Source of the DNA: Streptomyces shenzhenensis
GTDB lineage: Bacteria > Actinomycetota > Actinomycetes > Streptomycetales > Streptomycetaceae
Assembly (NCBI RefSeq): GCF_021462265.1
Contig: NZ_JAJONF010000004.1
Location: 124,001 to 188,000 of the forward strand
DNA: 64,000 bases
Reading direction: 5' to 3'
Under the pieces are notes generated by a model, which saw only the letters and a program-made list of their open reading frames with translations, did not search any database and had not been told where the DNA came from. Positions 45,818-57,618 of the stretch are shown one piece after another. The stretch's first letter is position 1, and every line of letters starts with the position of its first letter. Made by a program: the position numbers and the translations under genes.

Positions 45818-47764
45818 GTGGAGAACCTGATTGCGCTGCTGATCGCGGCGCCTCTGCTCGGAGCGGCCGTCCTGCTGGTCGGCGGCCGCCGTCTGGACGC
45901 CGTGGGCCACTGGATCGGCACACTCCTGTCGACGACGTCCTTCGTGTTCGGCGTGATCCTCTTCGCCGACCTGCTCGGCAGGAACGCCGACGACCGCACC
46001 CTGATGCAGCACCTGTTCACCTGGGTCCCGGTGGCCGGCTTCCAGGCGGACGTCACCTTCCGCCTCGACCAGTTGTCGATGACGTTCGTCCTGCTGATCA
46101 CCGGCGTCGGCTCACTCATCCACCTGTACTCGGTCGGGTACATGGAGCATGACGAGCGCCGCCGTCGCTTCTTCGGTTACCTCAACCTGTTCCTCGCGGC
46201 GATGCTGCTGCTCGTCCTCGCCGACAACTACCTGCTGCTCTACGTCGGCTGGGAGGGCGTCGGCCTCGCCTCCTACCTGCTGATCGGTTTCTGGCAGCAC
46301 AAGCCCAGCGCGGCGACGGCGGCCAAGAAGGCCTTCATCGTCAACCGCGTCGGCGACATGGGGCTGTCGATCGCGATCATGCTGATGTTCACGACGTTCG
46401 GCACGTTCGCCTTCGGCCCGGTCCTCAGCCACGCCACCGACGCCTCCGAGGGCAGGCTCACCGCGATCGGCCTGATGCTGCTGCTGGCCGCCTGCGGCAA
46501 GTCCGCCCAGGTACCGCTGCAGTCCTGGCTCGGCGACGCCATGGAAGGCCCCACCCCGGTCTCGGCCCTCATCCACGCGGCGACCATGGTGACCGCCGGC
46601 GTCTACCTCATCGTCCGCTCCGGAGCCGTCTTCAACGCGGCCCCCGACGCACAGCTCGTCGTCACCGTCGTCGGCGCCGTCACCCTCCTCTTCGGTGCGA
46701 TCGTCGGTTGCGCGAAGGACGACATCAAGAAGGCCCTCGCCGGCTCGACCATGTCGCAGATCGGCTACATGGTGCTCGCGGCCGGCCTCGGCCCGATCGG
46801 CTACGTCTTCGCGATCATGCACCTGGTGACGCACGGCTTCTTCAAGGCCGGCCTGTTCCTCGGCGCCGGCTCCGTCATGCACGGCATGAACGACGAGGTC
46901 GACATGCGCAGGTACGGCGGCCTGCGCAAGTACATGCCGGTCACGTTCGTCACCTTCGGCCTCGGCTACCTCGCCATCATCGGCTTCCCGGGCCTGTCCG
47001 GCTTCTTCTCCAAGGACAAGATCATCGAGGCGGCGTTCGCCAAGGGCGGCACCGAGGGCTGGATCCTCGGCACCTGCGCCCTGCTCGGCGCGGCCATCAC
47101 CGCCTTCTACATGACGCGCGTGATGCTGATGACCTTCTTCGGCGAGGAACGCTGGCGCAACCAGCCCACCCGGTCCCCGGAGGCCCCCAGCGCGGAACCC
47201 GCCGCCGAACACCGCGGCGAGCACGCGGAACCGCACCCGCACGAGTCCCCGAAGGTCATGACCATCCCGATGATCGCCCTGGCGATCGGCTCGGTCTTCG
47301 CCGGCGGCTTCTTCAGCATCGGAGACCGCTTCCTGCACTGGCTGGAGCCGATCACCGGGCACAGCGAGGGCGACTCCCCGCTCAGCGCGGGCGCGGTCAC
47401 CGGCGCCACCATGGTCTGCCTGGTCATCGGCGTCGGCATCGCCTACCTGCAGTACGGCCGCCGTCCCGTCCCCGCCGTCGCCCCGCGCGGTTCGCTGCTC
47501 ACCCGCGCGGCCCGCCGCGACCTCCTCCAGGACGACTTCAACCACGTCGTCCTGGTCCGCGGCGGCGAACACCTCACCCGCTCCCTGGTGTATGTCGATC
47601 ACACCCTGGTCGACGGCGTCGTCAACGGCACGGCGGCCGGCTTCGGCGGGCTCTCCGGCCGGCTGCGCAGACTGCAGAACGGCTACGCGCGCTCCTACGC
47701 GGTCTCGATGTTCGGCGGCGCTGCCCTCCTGGTCGCCGCGACCCTGCTGATGAGGGCGGTCTGA
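45818..47764 (+). CDS. nuoL: NADH-quinone oxidoreductase subunit L (antiporter-like)
   Basis: A 648-aa membrane subunit from a GTG. It has about 16 helices, including [18 protein letters not shown] with the key Glu, [20 protein letters not shown] with the channel Lys, and [20 protein letters not shown]. The C-terminus carries the long lateral-helix region ([18 protein letters not shown]). A His/Glu-rich loop ([15 protein letters not shown]) is a local peculiarity. It is the distal proton-pumping subunit. Confidence 0.97.
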   Translation: MENLIALLIAAPLLGAAVLLVGGRRLDAVGHWIGTLLSTTSFVFGVILFADLLGRNADDRTLMQHLFTWVPVAGFQADVTFRLDQLSMTFVLLITGVGSLIHLYSVGYMEHDERRRRFFGYLNLFLAAMLLLVLADNYLLLYVGWEGVGLASYLLIGFWQHKPSAATAAKKAFIVNRVGDMGLSIAIMLMFTTFGTFAFGPVLSHATDASEGRLTAIGLMLLLAACGKSAQVPLQSWLGDAMEGPTPVSALIHAATMVTAGVYLIVRSGAVFNAAPDAQLVVTVVGAVTLLFGAIVGCAKDDIKKALAGSTMSQIGYMVLAAGLGPIGYVFAIMHLVTHGFFKAGLFLGAGSVMHGMNDEVDMRRYGGLRKYMPVTFVTFGLGYLAIIGFPGLSGFFSKDKIIEAAFAKGGTEGWILGTCALLGAAITAFYMTRVMLMTFFGEERWRNQPTRSPEAPSAEPAAEHRGEHAEPHPHESPKVMTIPMIALAIGSVFAGGFFSIGDRFLHWLEPITGHSEGDSPLSAGAVTGATMVCLVIGVGIAYLQYGRRPVPAVAPRGSLLTRAARRDLLQDDFNHVVLVRGGEHLTRSLVYVDHTLVDGVVNGTAAGFGGLSGRLRRLQNGYARSYAVSMFGGAALLVAATLLMRAV

Positions 47765-47769
47765 TACCG

Positions 47770-49341
47770 ATGTCCTTTCCCCTGCTGACAGCGACGGCGG
47801 TCCTCCCGGCCGCCGGGGCGGTCGCCACGGCCGCCGTACCGGCCGCCCGGCGCACCGCCGCCAAATGGCTCGCGCTGCTGGTCTCGCTCGCCACGCTCGT
47901 CCTGGCGATCGTCGTCATGGTCCGCTTCGACCCCGGCGGCGCCCGCTACCAGCTCACCGAATCCCACGCCTGGATCGCGGACTTCGGAGTCAGGTACGAG
48001 CTGGGTGTCGACGGCATCGCGGTCGCCCTGCTCGCGCTGACCGCCCTGCTGATCCCGTTCATCATCCTGGCGGGCTGGCACGACGCCGACCCCCTGGAGA
48101 CCGGCAGCAAGCGGTGGCGGCCCACCCAGGGCTTCTTCGCCCTGATCCTGGCCGTCGAGGCGATGGTGATCATCTCCTTCGAGGCCACCGACGTCTTCCT
48201 CTTCTACATCTTCTTCGAAGCCATGCTCATCCCGATGTACTTCCTCATCGGCGGCTTCGGGGACCGCGCCCACGCGCAGGGCGAAGAAGCGGCGTCGACG
48301 CAACGGTCGTACGCCGCCGTGAAGTTCCTCCTCTACAACCTGGTCGGCGGCCTGATCATGCTGGCCGCGGTGATCGGCCTGTACACCGTCGCCGGGAACT
48401 TCTCGCTCACCGAGATCGCGCAGGCCCGCGCGAACGGCACGCTGCACATGGCCACCAGCACCGAACGCTGGCTCTTCCTCGGTTTCTTCTTCGCCTTCGC
48501 GGTGAAGGCGCCGCTGTGGCCGCTGCACACCTGGCTGCCCAACGCCATGCAGGAGTCCACCGCCCCCGTCGCCGTTCTCATCACCGCGGTCGTCGACAAG
48601 GTGGGCACGTTCGCGATGCTCCGCTTCTGCCTCCAGCTCTTCCCGGAGGCCTCGAAGTGGGCGACGCCCACCATCCTGGTCCTCGCCCTGATCAGCATCA
48701 TCTACGGGGCACTGCTCGCCGTCGGGCAGCGCGACATCAAGCGTCTGGTCGCCTACGCGTCCATCTCGCACTTCGGGTTCATCATCCTGGGCATCTTCGC
48801 GATGACCAGCCAGGGCCAGTCCGGCGCCACCCTCTACATGGTCAACCACGGCATCTCCACCGCCGCGCTGATGCTGGTCGCCGGCTTCCTGATCTCCCGG
48901 CGCGGCTCGCGGCTCATCGCCGACTACGGCGGTGTGCAGAAGGTCGCCCCGGTGCTCGCCGGCACCTTCCTGATCGGCAGCCTGGCCACCCTGTCCCTGC
49001 CCGGCCTCGCCCCCTTCGTGAGCGAGTTCCTCGTCCTGGTCGGCACGTTCACGCGCTACCCGGCGATCGGGATCATCGCCACCTTCGGCATCGTCCTCGC
49101 CGCGCTCTACACCCTCGTCCTCTACCAGCGGACGATGACGGGCCCGGTGAAACCGGCGGTCTCCGCGATGCCCGACCTGAAGGCGCGCGAACTCGTCGTG
49201 GTCGCCCCGCTGATCGTCCTGCTGATCTTCCTGGGCGTCTATCCGAAGCCCGTCACTGACATCGTCAACCCGGCGGTCAATCAGACCATGTCGGACGTAC
49301 ACAAGACCGACCCCAAGCCAGCAGTGGAGGCGGCCAAGTGA
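47770..49341 (+). CDS. nuoM: NADH-quinone oxidoreductase subunit M (antiporter-like)
   Basis: A 523-aa, ~14-helix proton-pumping subunit. Conserved parts are FFEAMLIPMYFLIGGFG with the TM5 Glu, KAPLWPLHTWLPNAMQESTAPVAV split by the channel Lys, and HGISTAALMLVAGFLI. It starts 5 bases after nuoL, and its stop overlaps the nuoN GTG. Confidence 0.97.
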   Translation: MSFPLLTATAVLPAAGAVATAAVPAARRTAAKWLALLVSLATLVLAIVVMVRFDPGGARYQLTESHAWIADFGVRYELGVDGIAVALLALTALLIPFIILAGWHDADPLETGSKRWRPTQGFFALILAVEAMVIISFEATDVFLFYIFFEAMLIPMYFLIGGFGDRAHAQGEEAASTQRSYAAVKFLLYNLVGGLIMLAAVIGLYTVAGNFSLTEIAQARANGTLHMATSTERWLFLGFFFAFAVKAPLWPLHTWLPNAMQESTAPVAVLITAVVDKVGTFAMLRFCLQLFPEASKWATPTILVLALISIIYGALLAVGQRDIKRLVAYASISHFGFIILGIFAMTSQGQSGATLYMVNHGISTAALMLVAGFLISRRGSRLIADYGGVQKVAPVLAGTFLIGSLATLSLPGLAPFVSEFLVLVGTFTRYPAIGIIATFGIVLAALYTLVLYQRTMTGPVKPAVSAMPDLKARELVVVAPLIVLLIFLGVYPKPVTDIVNPAVNQTMSDVHKTDPKPAVEAAK

Positions 49342-50987
49342 GCGCAGCAGCCGTCCACAGCCTGTGGACAACCGCGGCCGAACCGATCTCGAAGATCGAC
49401 GCGCCGAAGATCGAATACGGGCAGTTGTCGCCCACCCTGATCGTCATCGGCGCGGCGATCGTCGGCGTGCTGGTCGAGGCGTTCGTCCCGCGCAAGTCCC
49501 GCTACTACGCGCAGGTGTTCGTCTCCGCAGTCGCCCTGTGCGCCGCCTTCGCGGCGGTCGTCGCCCTGGCCGCAGGCGGATACGGCACCACCAAGGCACA
49601 CATCGCCGCCATGGGCGCCATCGCCGTCGACGGACCGTCCCTGTTCCTCCAGGGAACGATCCTGCTCGCCGGCCTCGTCGGCCTGTTCACCTTCGCCGAA
49701 CGCCGCCTCGACCCCGCCGCCCACGGCAACCGGGTCGACTCCTTCGCCGCCCAGGCCGCCTCCGTGCCCGGCAGCGACAGCGAGCAGGCTGCGGTGAAGG
49801 CCGGCTTCACCACCACCGAGGTCTTCCCGCTCCTGCTCTTCGCCATCTCCGGGATGCTGGTCTTCCCCTCGGCCAACGACCTGCTGACGCTCTTCGTGGC
49901 CCTGGAGGTCTTCTCCCTCCCGCTCTACCTGATGTGCGCCCTGGCCCGGCGCAAGCGCCTCATGTCCCAGGAAGCCGCCGTCAAGTACTTCCTGCTCGGG
50001 GCCTTCGCCTCCGCGTTCACCCTGTTCGGCATCGCCATGCTCTACGGCTACGCCGGCTCGGTGTCGTACGCCACCATCGCCCAGGTCGTCGACGGCACCG
50101 TCACCAACGTCGACCCGGCCCTCGCCAACACCATGGGCAACGACGCGCTGCTCCTGATCGGCGCCGCCATGGTCGTCATGGGCCTGCTCTTCAAGGTCGG
50201 CGCCGTCCCCTTCCACATGTGGACACCCGACGTCTACCAGGGCGCGCCCACCCCGGTCACCGGCTTCATGGCCGCCGCCACCAAGGTCGCCGCCTTCGGC
50301 GCCCTGCTGCGGCTGCTCTACGTGGTCCTGCCCGGCATGCGCTGGGACTGGCGGCCGGTCATGTGGGGCGTCGCCATCATCACCATGCTGGGCGGCGCGA
50401 TCGTCGCGATCACCCAGACCGACATCAAGCGGCTCCTGGCGTACTCGTCGATCGCGCACGCCGGCTTCATCCTCGCCGGTGTCATCGCGACGTCGAAGGA
50501 CGGCGTGTCGTCGGTTCTCTTCTACCTGGCCGCGTACTCCTTCGTGACCATCGGCGCGTTCGCCGTGGTCACCCTGGTCCGCGACGCGGGCGGCGAGGCG
50601 ACCCACCTGTCCAAGTGGGCAGGGCTCGGCCGCCGCTCGCCACTCGTGGCCGCCGTCTTCGCCGTGTTCCTGCTCGCCTTCGCGGGCATCCCGCTGACCT
50701 CCGGCTTCGCAGGGAAGTTCGCGGTGTTCAAGGCGGCGGCCGAGGGCGGGGCGGTCCCGCTGGTCGTGATCGGTGTGATCTCGTCGGCGATCGCCGCGTT
50801 CTTCTACATCCGCGTGATCGTGCTCATGTTCTTCAGCGAGCCGAGCCCCGAGGGACCGACGGTCGCCGTGCCGTCACCGCTCACCATGGCGGCCATCGGC
50901 CTCGGCGTGGCGGTCACCCTGGTCCTCGGTGTGGCACCGCAGTACTTCCTGAACCTCGCCAGCCAGGCGGGAGTGTTCGTGCGCTGA
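49338..50987 (+). CDS. nuoN: NADH-quinone oxidoreductase subunit N (antiporter-like)
   Basis: A 549-aa, ~14-helix proton-pumping subunit from a GTG overlapping the nuoM stop. Typical segments: FVALEVFSLPLYLMCALARR with the TM5 Glu, KVGAVPFHMWTPDVYQGAP with the channel Lys, and KRLLAYSSIAHAGFIL. A ~50-residue loop (RLDPAAHGNRVDSFAAQ and following) is an insertion typical of actinobacteria. It ends the nuo operon, and a strong hairpin follows. Confidence 0.97.
   Translation: MSAAAVHSLWTTAAEPISKIDAPKIEYGQLSPTLIVIGAAIVGVLVEAFVPRKSRYYAQVFVSAVALCAAFAAVVALAAGGYGTTKAHIAAMGAIAVDGPSLFLQGTILLAGLVGLFTFAERRLDPAAHGNRVDSFAAQAASVPGSDSEQAAVKAGFTTTEVFPLLLFAISGMLVFPSANDLLTLFVALEVFSLPLYLMCALARRKRLMSQEAAVKYFLLGAFASAFTLFGIAMLYGYAGSVSYATIAQVVDGTVTNVDPALANTMGNDALLLIGAAMVVMGLLFKVGAVPFHMWTPDVYQGAPTPVTGFMAAATKVAAFGALLRLLYVVLPGMRWDWRPVMWGVAIITMLGGAIVAITQTDIKRLLAYSSIAHAGFILAGVIATSKDGVSSVLFYLAAYSFVTIGAFAVVTLVRDAGGEATHLSKWAGLGRRSPLVAAVFAVFLLAFAGIPLTSGFAGKFAVFKAAAEGGAVPLVVIGVISSAIAAFFYIRVIVLMFFSEPSPEGPTVAVPSPLTMAAIGLGVAVTLVLGVAPQYFLNLASQAGVFVR
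49353..49369. repeat. Perfect palindrome containing a DnaA-box-like word in nuoN
   Basis: GTCCACAG-C-CTGTGGAC, an 8+1+8 palindrome at codons 6-11 of nuoN. It overlaps TGTGGACAA (49363-49371), which equals the streptomycete DnaA-box consensus read on the other strand. It is isolated and inside a gene, so the function is doubtful. Confidence 0.5.
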
Positions 50988-51005
50988 CACACGCCGTACG
51001 GCCCC

Positions 51006-51039
51006 GGGCCCCGGTTCCTCGCAGCGGGAGCCGGGGCCC
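51006..51039. terminator. Strong hairpin between nuoN and the convergent secreted-protein gene
   Basis: GGGCCCCGG (51006-51014) pairs perfectly with CCGGGGCCC (51031-51039), loop 16 bases. It lies 18 bases after the nuoN stop and 65 bases before the end of the opposing gene, so it may terminate transcription from both sides. There is no T-run. Confidence 0.65.
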
Positions 51040-51103
51040 ACGCGCGCGTACGCGGCCCCGGACCCCCTTGCCCGGCCCAGGGGCAGGGGCAGGGTCCGGC
51101 ACG

Positions 51104-51619
51104 CTACGAGCACGCCACCGTCGGGTTCCACGGCGCGAACAGGCCCCTCGGATTCTCCTTCCAGATCCAGGCGCGCAACGTGTACACAGGCCCCTGGACA
51201 CCGGGAACCGTCATCGGGCCCTGGAACGACTGCCCGAACAACGTGGGCGGGGTGCCGCCGCTGTCCGCCCGCACAATCCACTCCACCCCGACCAGGGCAC
51301 GCCCGCCGCCGGCGTCGGTCTCGTAGAGGAGACCCGCGGGCTCGGCCGGGTCCAGACTGCCGAGGCCGGCGGCCTTGACGTAGTGGTAGCCCGCGCCTCC
51401 CTGGCTGGTCCGGTCGCAGGTGTCGGCCCGTGCGTACCCGTCCGTGACCGCGAACGGCTCGTACTGGTAGTCCGCCGTCGCCGTGTACGTCGGGGTCAGA
51501 TCCGTCCACACGAACGGGTCGGGATCAGGGACCGGAACCGCGTCGGCGGGCACCGCGGCCAGAGCGAACGGCACGGCCACCGCCAGAGCGGCGCCGGCAG
51601 TGCGGGACGTGAGAGACAT
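51104..51619 (-). CDS. Small secreted protein of unknown function
   Basis: A 171-aa protein from ATG 51619 with an AAGGAG RBS about 8 bases upstream. Residues 1-28 are a Sec signal peptide (AGAALAVAVPFALAAVPADA). The mature ~143 residues are rich in Gly, Pro, Thr and aromatic residues. Two Cys (RADTCDRT and the near-terminal VACS) are likely to form a disulfide. Alternating strand-like segments suggest a beta-sandwich. I recognise no family. It is transcribed toward nuoN and is divergent from recQ. Confidence 0.75.
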   Translation of the reverse strand: MSLTSRTAGAALAVAVPFALAAVPADAVPVPDPDPFVWTDLTPTYTATADYQYEPFAVTDGYARADTCDRTSQGGAGYHYVKAAGLGSLDPAEPAGLLYETDAGGGRALVGVEWIVRADSGGTPPTLFGQSFQGPMTVPGVQGPVYTLRAWIWKENPRGLFAPWNPTVACS

Positions 51620-51904
51620 CCTGATGCTCCTTGGGGCGGAAGAGGCACGCGAACGCGGCGCCTCCGTACAGCGCGGGCCTCCCCGGTCCCGCCCGTGCAG
51701 CATGGCCCGCGCCGGTTCCGGGCCGCCACGCGAAGACCGCCAAAGGACTGAACACCGCCGAGGGACCGAGGACACCCCGGACGGGGGAGTCCCGCGCTCA
51801 CAGCACCCTCCCGGGCGGTAAGCCTGTGGATAACTCCGGCGCTGTCGGTCCGGACCCCTATCGTGGAGGCAGTGGTCGAGGGACGACGTACGGGGGACAC
51901 GACG

Positions 51905-53944
<2,040 letters not shown>

Positions 53945-54129
53945 GGCGGTAGCGGGCCTGCGGGGGCGGTGAGACACGGCTGCGCCTCTGCCGTCCCCTT
54001 TCGGTTCTCCGTCCGGCGACAACGTCAAAGACAACGAAGGCAACAGCATCTCGATCCGCGCTGTGGCGTACGGCCTTCCGCGTACCCGGGCAGTGCGCCG
54101 ACCGCGGATGAGAGGCTCTGGCCCACCAC

Positions 54130-55068
54130 CTAGCCGAGCGCGGTCAGCCCCGGTGCGAACGTGATCAGGAGCGGGAGCAGGGGGACCAGGGCGGCCACCG
54201 TCGTGGTGAGGGCCCGCTGGCGACGCAGCAGCCGAGGGGGCGGTTCCAGCAGGCGGTCGACCCGTTCGCCCAGCAGCCGGCGGCTCGACGCGCAGGACAG
54301 GACCCCGCGGTGCTGGTTCAGTTCGATCAGGGCCAGTGCGGTGGTGAGGTGGCCGCAGCGGCGGGATGCCGTGTCGTCCGCGGCGAGTTCGACGAGCCGG
54401 TGGGTCTGGTCGCAGAAGTGGGAGAAGAGCGGCACGCGCGGGAAGCCCGTGGCGAGGGCGCTGGACAGGTGGAGCAGCCAGTCGTGGTGGGCGCGGGCGT
54501 GGCCCCGTTCGTGGGTGAGCACGGCATCGAGCTGGTGGTCGGTGAGACGGTGCAGCGCCCCCGTGGTCACGACCAGCTGCGGCGGGTGGCCCGGCATCCA
54601 CCAGGCGTCCGGGTACTCGTCCTCCAGCACCAGCATCGGTCCGCGTGCCGCGGGCAGCCCCGCCGGCAGCTCGGGTGCCCGCTCGCGCAGGTGTGCGCGG
54701 GTCTGGTCCCGGTGCCGCCGGGCCTCGACCAGTTCGCGGGCGAGCATCGCCGTCGTCCACGCGGCCCCCGACGCCAGCAGGACCGTGAGCGCGACCGCCC
54801 ACACGGGTGCGACGGAGAGGTCGTACGCGGCGGTGACTGACGGTGGCGCCGGCGCGAACACCCGGTCGCGCACGGTGTGGAAGACGGCCGCCGCGCCCAG
54901 GGCCAGCGCGGCCAGGCAGCACATCAGCACGGTGGCGACCAGGCACTGCCACACCCACAGCGCGACCACCGGTTCCCGCTCCGGCCACAGGGACCGCACC
55001 AGGGCACGCGGCGCGGGTACGGCAGCCGTCAGGGCGACGGCGGTCAGCAGGAGCAGGCAGACGGTCAT
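54130..55068 (-). CDS. M56-family membrane metallopeptidase (BlaR1/HtpX-like)
   Basis: A 312-aa protein from ATG 55068. It has N-terminal hydrophobic helices (three to four in the first ~105 residues) and the zinc site HERGH (186-190) within VLTHERGHARAHHDW. A downstream Glu-containing helix (HRLVELAADDTASRRCG) provides the third ligand region, and a last hydrophobic segment lies at the C-terminus. Family members are membrane-embedded proteases, usually encoded beside a BlaI/MecI-type repressor that they cleave. No such gene is visible on either side here, so the substrate is open. Confidence 0.85.
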   Translation of the reverse strand: MTVCLLLLTAVALTAAVPAPRALVRSLWPEREPVVALWVWQCLVATVLMCCLAALALGAAAVFHTVRDRVFAPAPPSVTAAYDLSVAPVWAVALTVLLASGAAWTTAMLARELVEARRHRDQTRAHLRERAPELPAGLPAARGPMLVLEDEYPDAWWMPGHPPQLVVTTGALHRLTDHQLDAVLTHERGHARAHHDWLLHLSSALATGFPRVPLFSHFCDQTHRLVELAADDTASRRCGHLTTALALIELNQHRGVLSCASSRRLLGERVDRLLEPPPRLLRRQRALTTTVAALVPLLPLLITFAPGLTALG

Positions 55069-55417
55069 GCCGGGGCGGGCTCCGTTTCCTGATCGGAGAC
55101 GTGTGCGGTCGGTGCGGGGGTGATTCGCCGCTGCGTGACATGGCGTGCGCCGGCACGTCATGTGATGCGCGCGCCGACGCTTCGCATGGTGCGCGTGCGG
55201 GCGCATCGCATGGTGCGTGTCCCGCCAGTATGACGGTGCGGGGTGCCCGGAGTCAGGTGTCGACGACGATCCGGGCGCCCCTGGTGGGCCCGGCGGTTCG
55301 CGAGGGGCCCGCAACCGCCACGCCTGCGGTGGCTGCCCGCCCGCGGCTGCCACCGCCCGCGCCCGGGGCACGAGGCCTTGCTCACCTCGGTGAGCAGGGC
55401 CGTCCCGGCCGTCTCCC
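55069..55417. other. Intergenic region with imperfect repeats
   Basis: About 350 bases between the M56 peptidase start and the end of the fumarylacetoacetase gene. Between 55130 and 55225 the words TCGCATGGTGCG and GACATGGCGTGCG recur imperfectly. The frame upstream of the M56 ATG remains open through this repeat (His/Arg-rich) but has no RBS or signal. No gene is supported. Confidence 0.4.
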
Positions 55418-56638
55418 TCACCCCGCCACGATCCGCCCCCCGACCTCCCCGAGCCCCACGCGGCTGCCGCCCGGCCCCGGTGCCCACCCCGACAGCGTCA
55501 CCAGGTCGCCGTCCTCCAGGTACGTCCGCTTACCGTCCGGCAGTTCGAGGGGATCGCGTCCGTTCCAGGTCAGTTCCAGCAGCGACCCGCGCTGTCCGGG
55601 CTCCGTGCCGCTCACCGTGCCGGAGCCGTACAGGTCTCCGGTGCGCAGGGAGGCGCCGTTGACCGTCAGGTGGGCGAGTTGCTGGGCGGCGGTCCAGTAC
55701 ATGGTGGAGAACGGCGGCTCGGACACCGTGTGCCCGTTGATCGCGATCGAGATCCGCAGGTCGTAACCGGCGGGCTCCTCGGTTGCGTCGTCGAGGTACG
55801 GCAGCAGCGGATGCGTCCGCCTCGGCGGCGCGACCCGTGCCGTCTCCAGCGCGTCCAGCGGAGTGATCCACGCCGAGACCGAGGTGGCGAACGACTTGCC
55901 GAGGAACGGGCCGAGCGGGACGTACTCCCAGGCCTGGATGTCCCGCGCCGACCAGTCGTTCAGCAGGCACAGGCCGAACACGTGCTCCCTGAAGTCGGCC
56001 AGCGCCACCGGCCTGCCCTGCGCCGACGGTGTACCGACGACGAAACCGACCTCGGCCTCGATGTCCAGCCGTGCCGACGGGCCGAACACCGGTGCCGGGT
56101 CCGACGGCGCCTTCCGCTGTCCCGACGGCCGTACGACGTCCGTCCCGGACACCACGACCGTGCCCGCGCGGCCGTGGTAACCGATCGGCAGGTGTTTCCA
56201 GTTGGGGGTGAGCGGTTCGGCGGCGTCGGGGCGGAAGATGCGGCCGGCGTTCCGGGCGTGGTTCTCGGAGGCGTAGAAGTCGACGTAGTCGGCGACCTCG
56301 AACGGGAGGTGCAGGGTCACCTCGGGCAGCGGGTGGAAGAGGGGGGTGAGCGTCTCGCGGTGCGCGGGAACGGTCACCCACGCGGTCAGGGCGCGCCGTA
56401 CGTCCGACCAGGCGGTGCGGCCCGCGGCCAGCAGCGGGTTGAGGGTGGGGCGGGCGAGCAGGGAGGCGTACGGGGAGCCGAGCGCGAGGGCCGCTGCGCC
56501 GGCGTCGAGGACGTGGTCTCCGAGGCGGACGCCGACCCTCCGTTCCGTGCTCCCGGAGGTCGAGAACACGCCGTACGGAAGGTTGTGCGGGCCGAAGGGG
56601 TCACCCTCGGGGACCTCGAAAGGGGGCAAGGGGGGCAT
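55418..56638 (-). CDS. fahA: Fumarylacetoacetase
   Basis: A 406-aa enzyme of tyrosine and homogentisate breakdown that splits fumarylacetoacetate into fumarate and acetoacetate. It has the N-terminal FAH domain (FGPHNLPYGVFS), the metal/catalytic segment VDFYASENHARNAGRIFRP, and the acidic ligands in LDIEAEVGFVVG. NDWSARDIQAWEYVPLGPFLGKSF and the C-terminal GSGTVSGTEPGQRGSLLE follow. Length and motif order match full-length FAH. Other tyrosine-catabolic genes are not in this window. Confidence 0.94.
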   Translation of the reverse strand: MPPLPPFEVPEGDPFGPHNLPYGVFSTSGSTERRVGVRLGDHVLDAGAAALALGSPYASLLARPTLNPLLAAGRTAWSDVRRALTAWVTVPAHRETLTPLFHPLPEVTLHLPFEVADYVDFYASENHARNAGRIFRPDAAEPLTPNWKHLPIGYHGRAGTVVVSGTDVVRPSGQRKAPSDPAPVFGPSARLDIEAEVGFVVGTPSAQGRPVALADFREHVFGLCLLNDWSARDIQAWEYVPLGPFLGKSFATSVSAWITPLDALETARVAPPRRTHPLLPYLDDATEEPAGYDLRISIAINGHTVSEPPFSTMYWTAAQQLAHLTVNGASLRTGDLYGSGTVSGTEPGQRGSLLELTWNGRDPLELPDGKRTYLEDGDLVTLSGWAPGPGGSRVGLGEVGGRIVAG

Positions 56639-56681
56639 GGGGTGACTGCCTCGCTCTCATCCGTGCCGCGCGGGACCGACC

Positions 56682-57596
56682 ATGTGGCGACGTCTCTATG
56701 GCGTTGCGCGGCATTCCATGTGGTCGCGCCACACGTTACGGGTGAGTTGGCTGTCGTGCCCCGACTCGTACGGCGGGATCGTCGACTTCGCGGAGAAGGT
56801 CCGGTTCCCGGTCGTGGCCAAGAACCGCGAGGCGTTCGTCCGGCGCAGGCGGCCCGCCGTCAACGGGACGACGCGGATCGCCACCCGCGAGGGAAAGCTC
56901 ACCCTCGCTCGTGACTGGGGCACCCATCCGGGTGTCATCCTCCAGGAGTACCTCCCGAGGGAGGCGGCCGAGGACTGGATCGTGCAGGCCTGCTTCGACG
57001 CCGACTCCCATCCGCGCGCCCTGTTCACCGGCGTCGAGGTCCGCTCCCGGCCGCCGCACGCCTGCATGACAGCGAACGCCTGCGTCGTCGGCTACCCGGA
57101 ACTCGCCGACCTCGCCGCGCGTTTCATCAAACAGACCGGCTTCACCGGCATCATCGATCTCGACCTGCGTTTCGACCGGCGCGACGGGCAGTACAAGCTG
57201 CTCGACTTCAACCCGCGCACGGGCGCCCAGTTCCGGCTCGTCGAGAGCGAGTCGGGGGCCGGCGTCGTCCGCGCCATGCATCTCGACCTGACCGGCCGCC
57301 GTGTTCCGGACGGGGAACAGCGCGCCGGTCACCGGTACGTCGTGGAGAACATCGACCTGCCCGCCCCCCTCGCGTACCGCCGCAGCGGCTGTACGACGAC
57401 GCACGCACCGAAGCGGCCGAGCGGGACCGAACTGGCCTGGCCGGTTGGTGACGGCTCGCTGCCGTTCGTCACGATGCCCGCCCGCTTCGCGCGCCCGCTC
57501 GCTTCGTGCGCCCGGGCGCGAAGCACCTCTGTCAGCTGTGGCGCACCGGCCGCCGCGGCTCCGGCACCTCCACGGGGTAGGCGGCACGTCTCCTGA
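56682..57596 (+). pseudogene. Decaying ATP-grasp carboxylate-amine ligase: 5' truncated and frameshifted
   Basis: From about 56770 the frame encodes the C-terminal half of an ATP-grasp ligase: FPVVAKNREAFVRR (ATP-binding Lys), GVILQEYLPREAAEDWIV, and LLDFNPRTGAQFRL (metal-binding Glu/Asn region). The N-terminal half is missing, and the first ~30 codons read as unrelated sequence. Near the end, a 17-base imperfect tandem duplication (57481-57497 and 57498-57514) shifts the frame by +2. Removing one copy restores ARFARPGAKHLCQLWRTGRR and a stop at 57580, the expected family ending. So this is a remnant, not a working enzyme, although an RBS-like site may still allow translation. Confidence 0.75.
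57481..57514 (+). repeat. 17-base tandem duplication causing a frameshift
   Basis: CCCGCTTCGCGCGCCCG (57481-57497) is followed by CTCGCTTCGTGCGCCCG (57498-57514), 15 of 17 bases identical. Seventeen is not a multiple of three, so the downstream reading frame of the ATP-grasp gene is lost. Confidence 0.8.
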
Positions 57597-57618
57597 GGAG
57601 GGACTTCATGCCCGACCG

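Noticed and set aside
51825..51833. DnaA-box-like TGTGGATAA upstream of recQ as an origin signal
   Set aside because: A single site with no cluster, no AT-rich unwinding element and no dnaA/dnaN genes nearby, so it is not an origin.
55130..55371. N-terminal extension of the M56 peptidase through the repeat region
   Set aside because: The extension is His/Arg-rich, lacks an RBS and would bury the first membrane helix. ATG 55068 gives a normal N-terminus.
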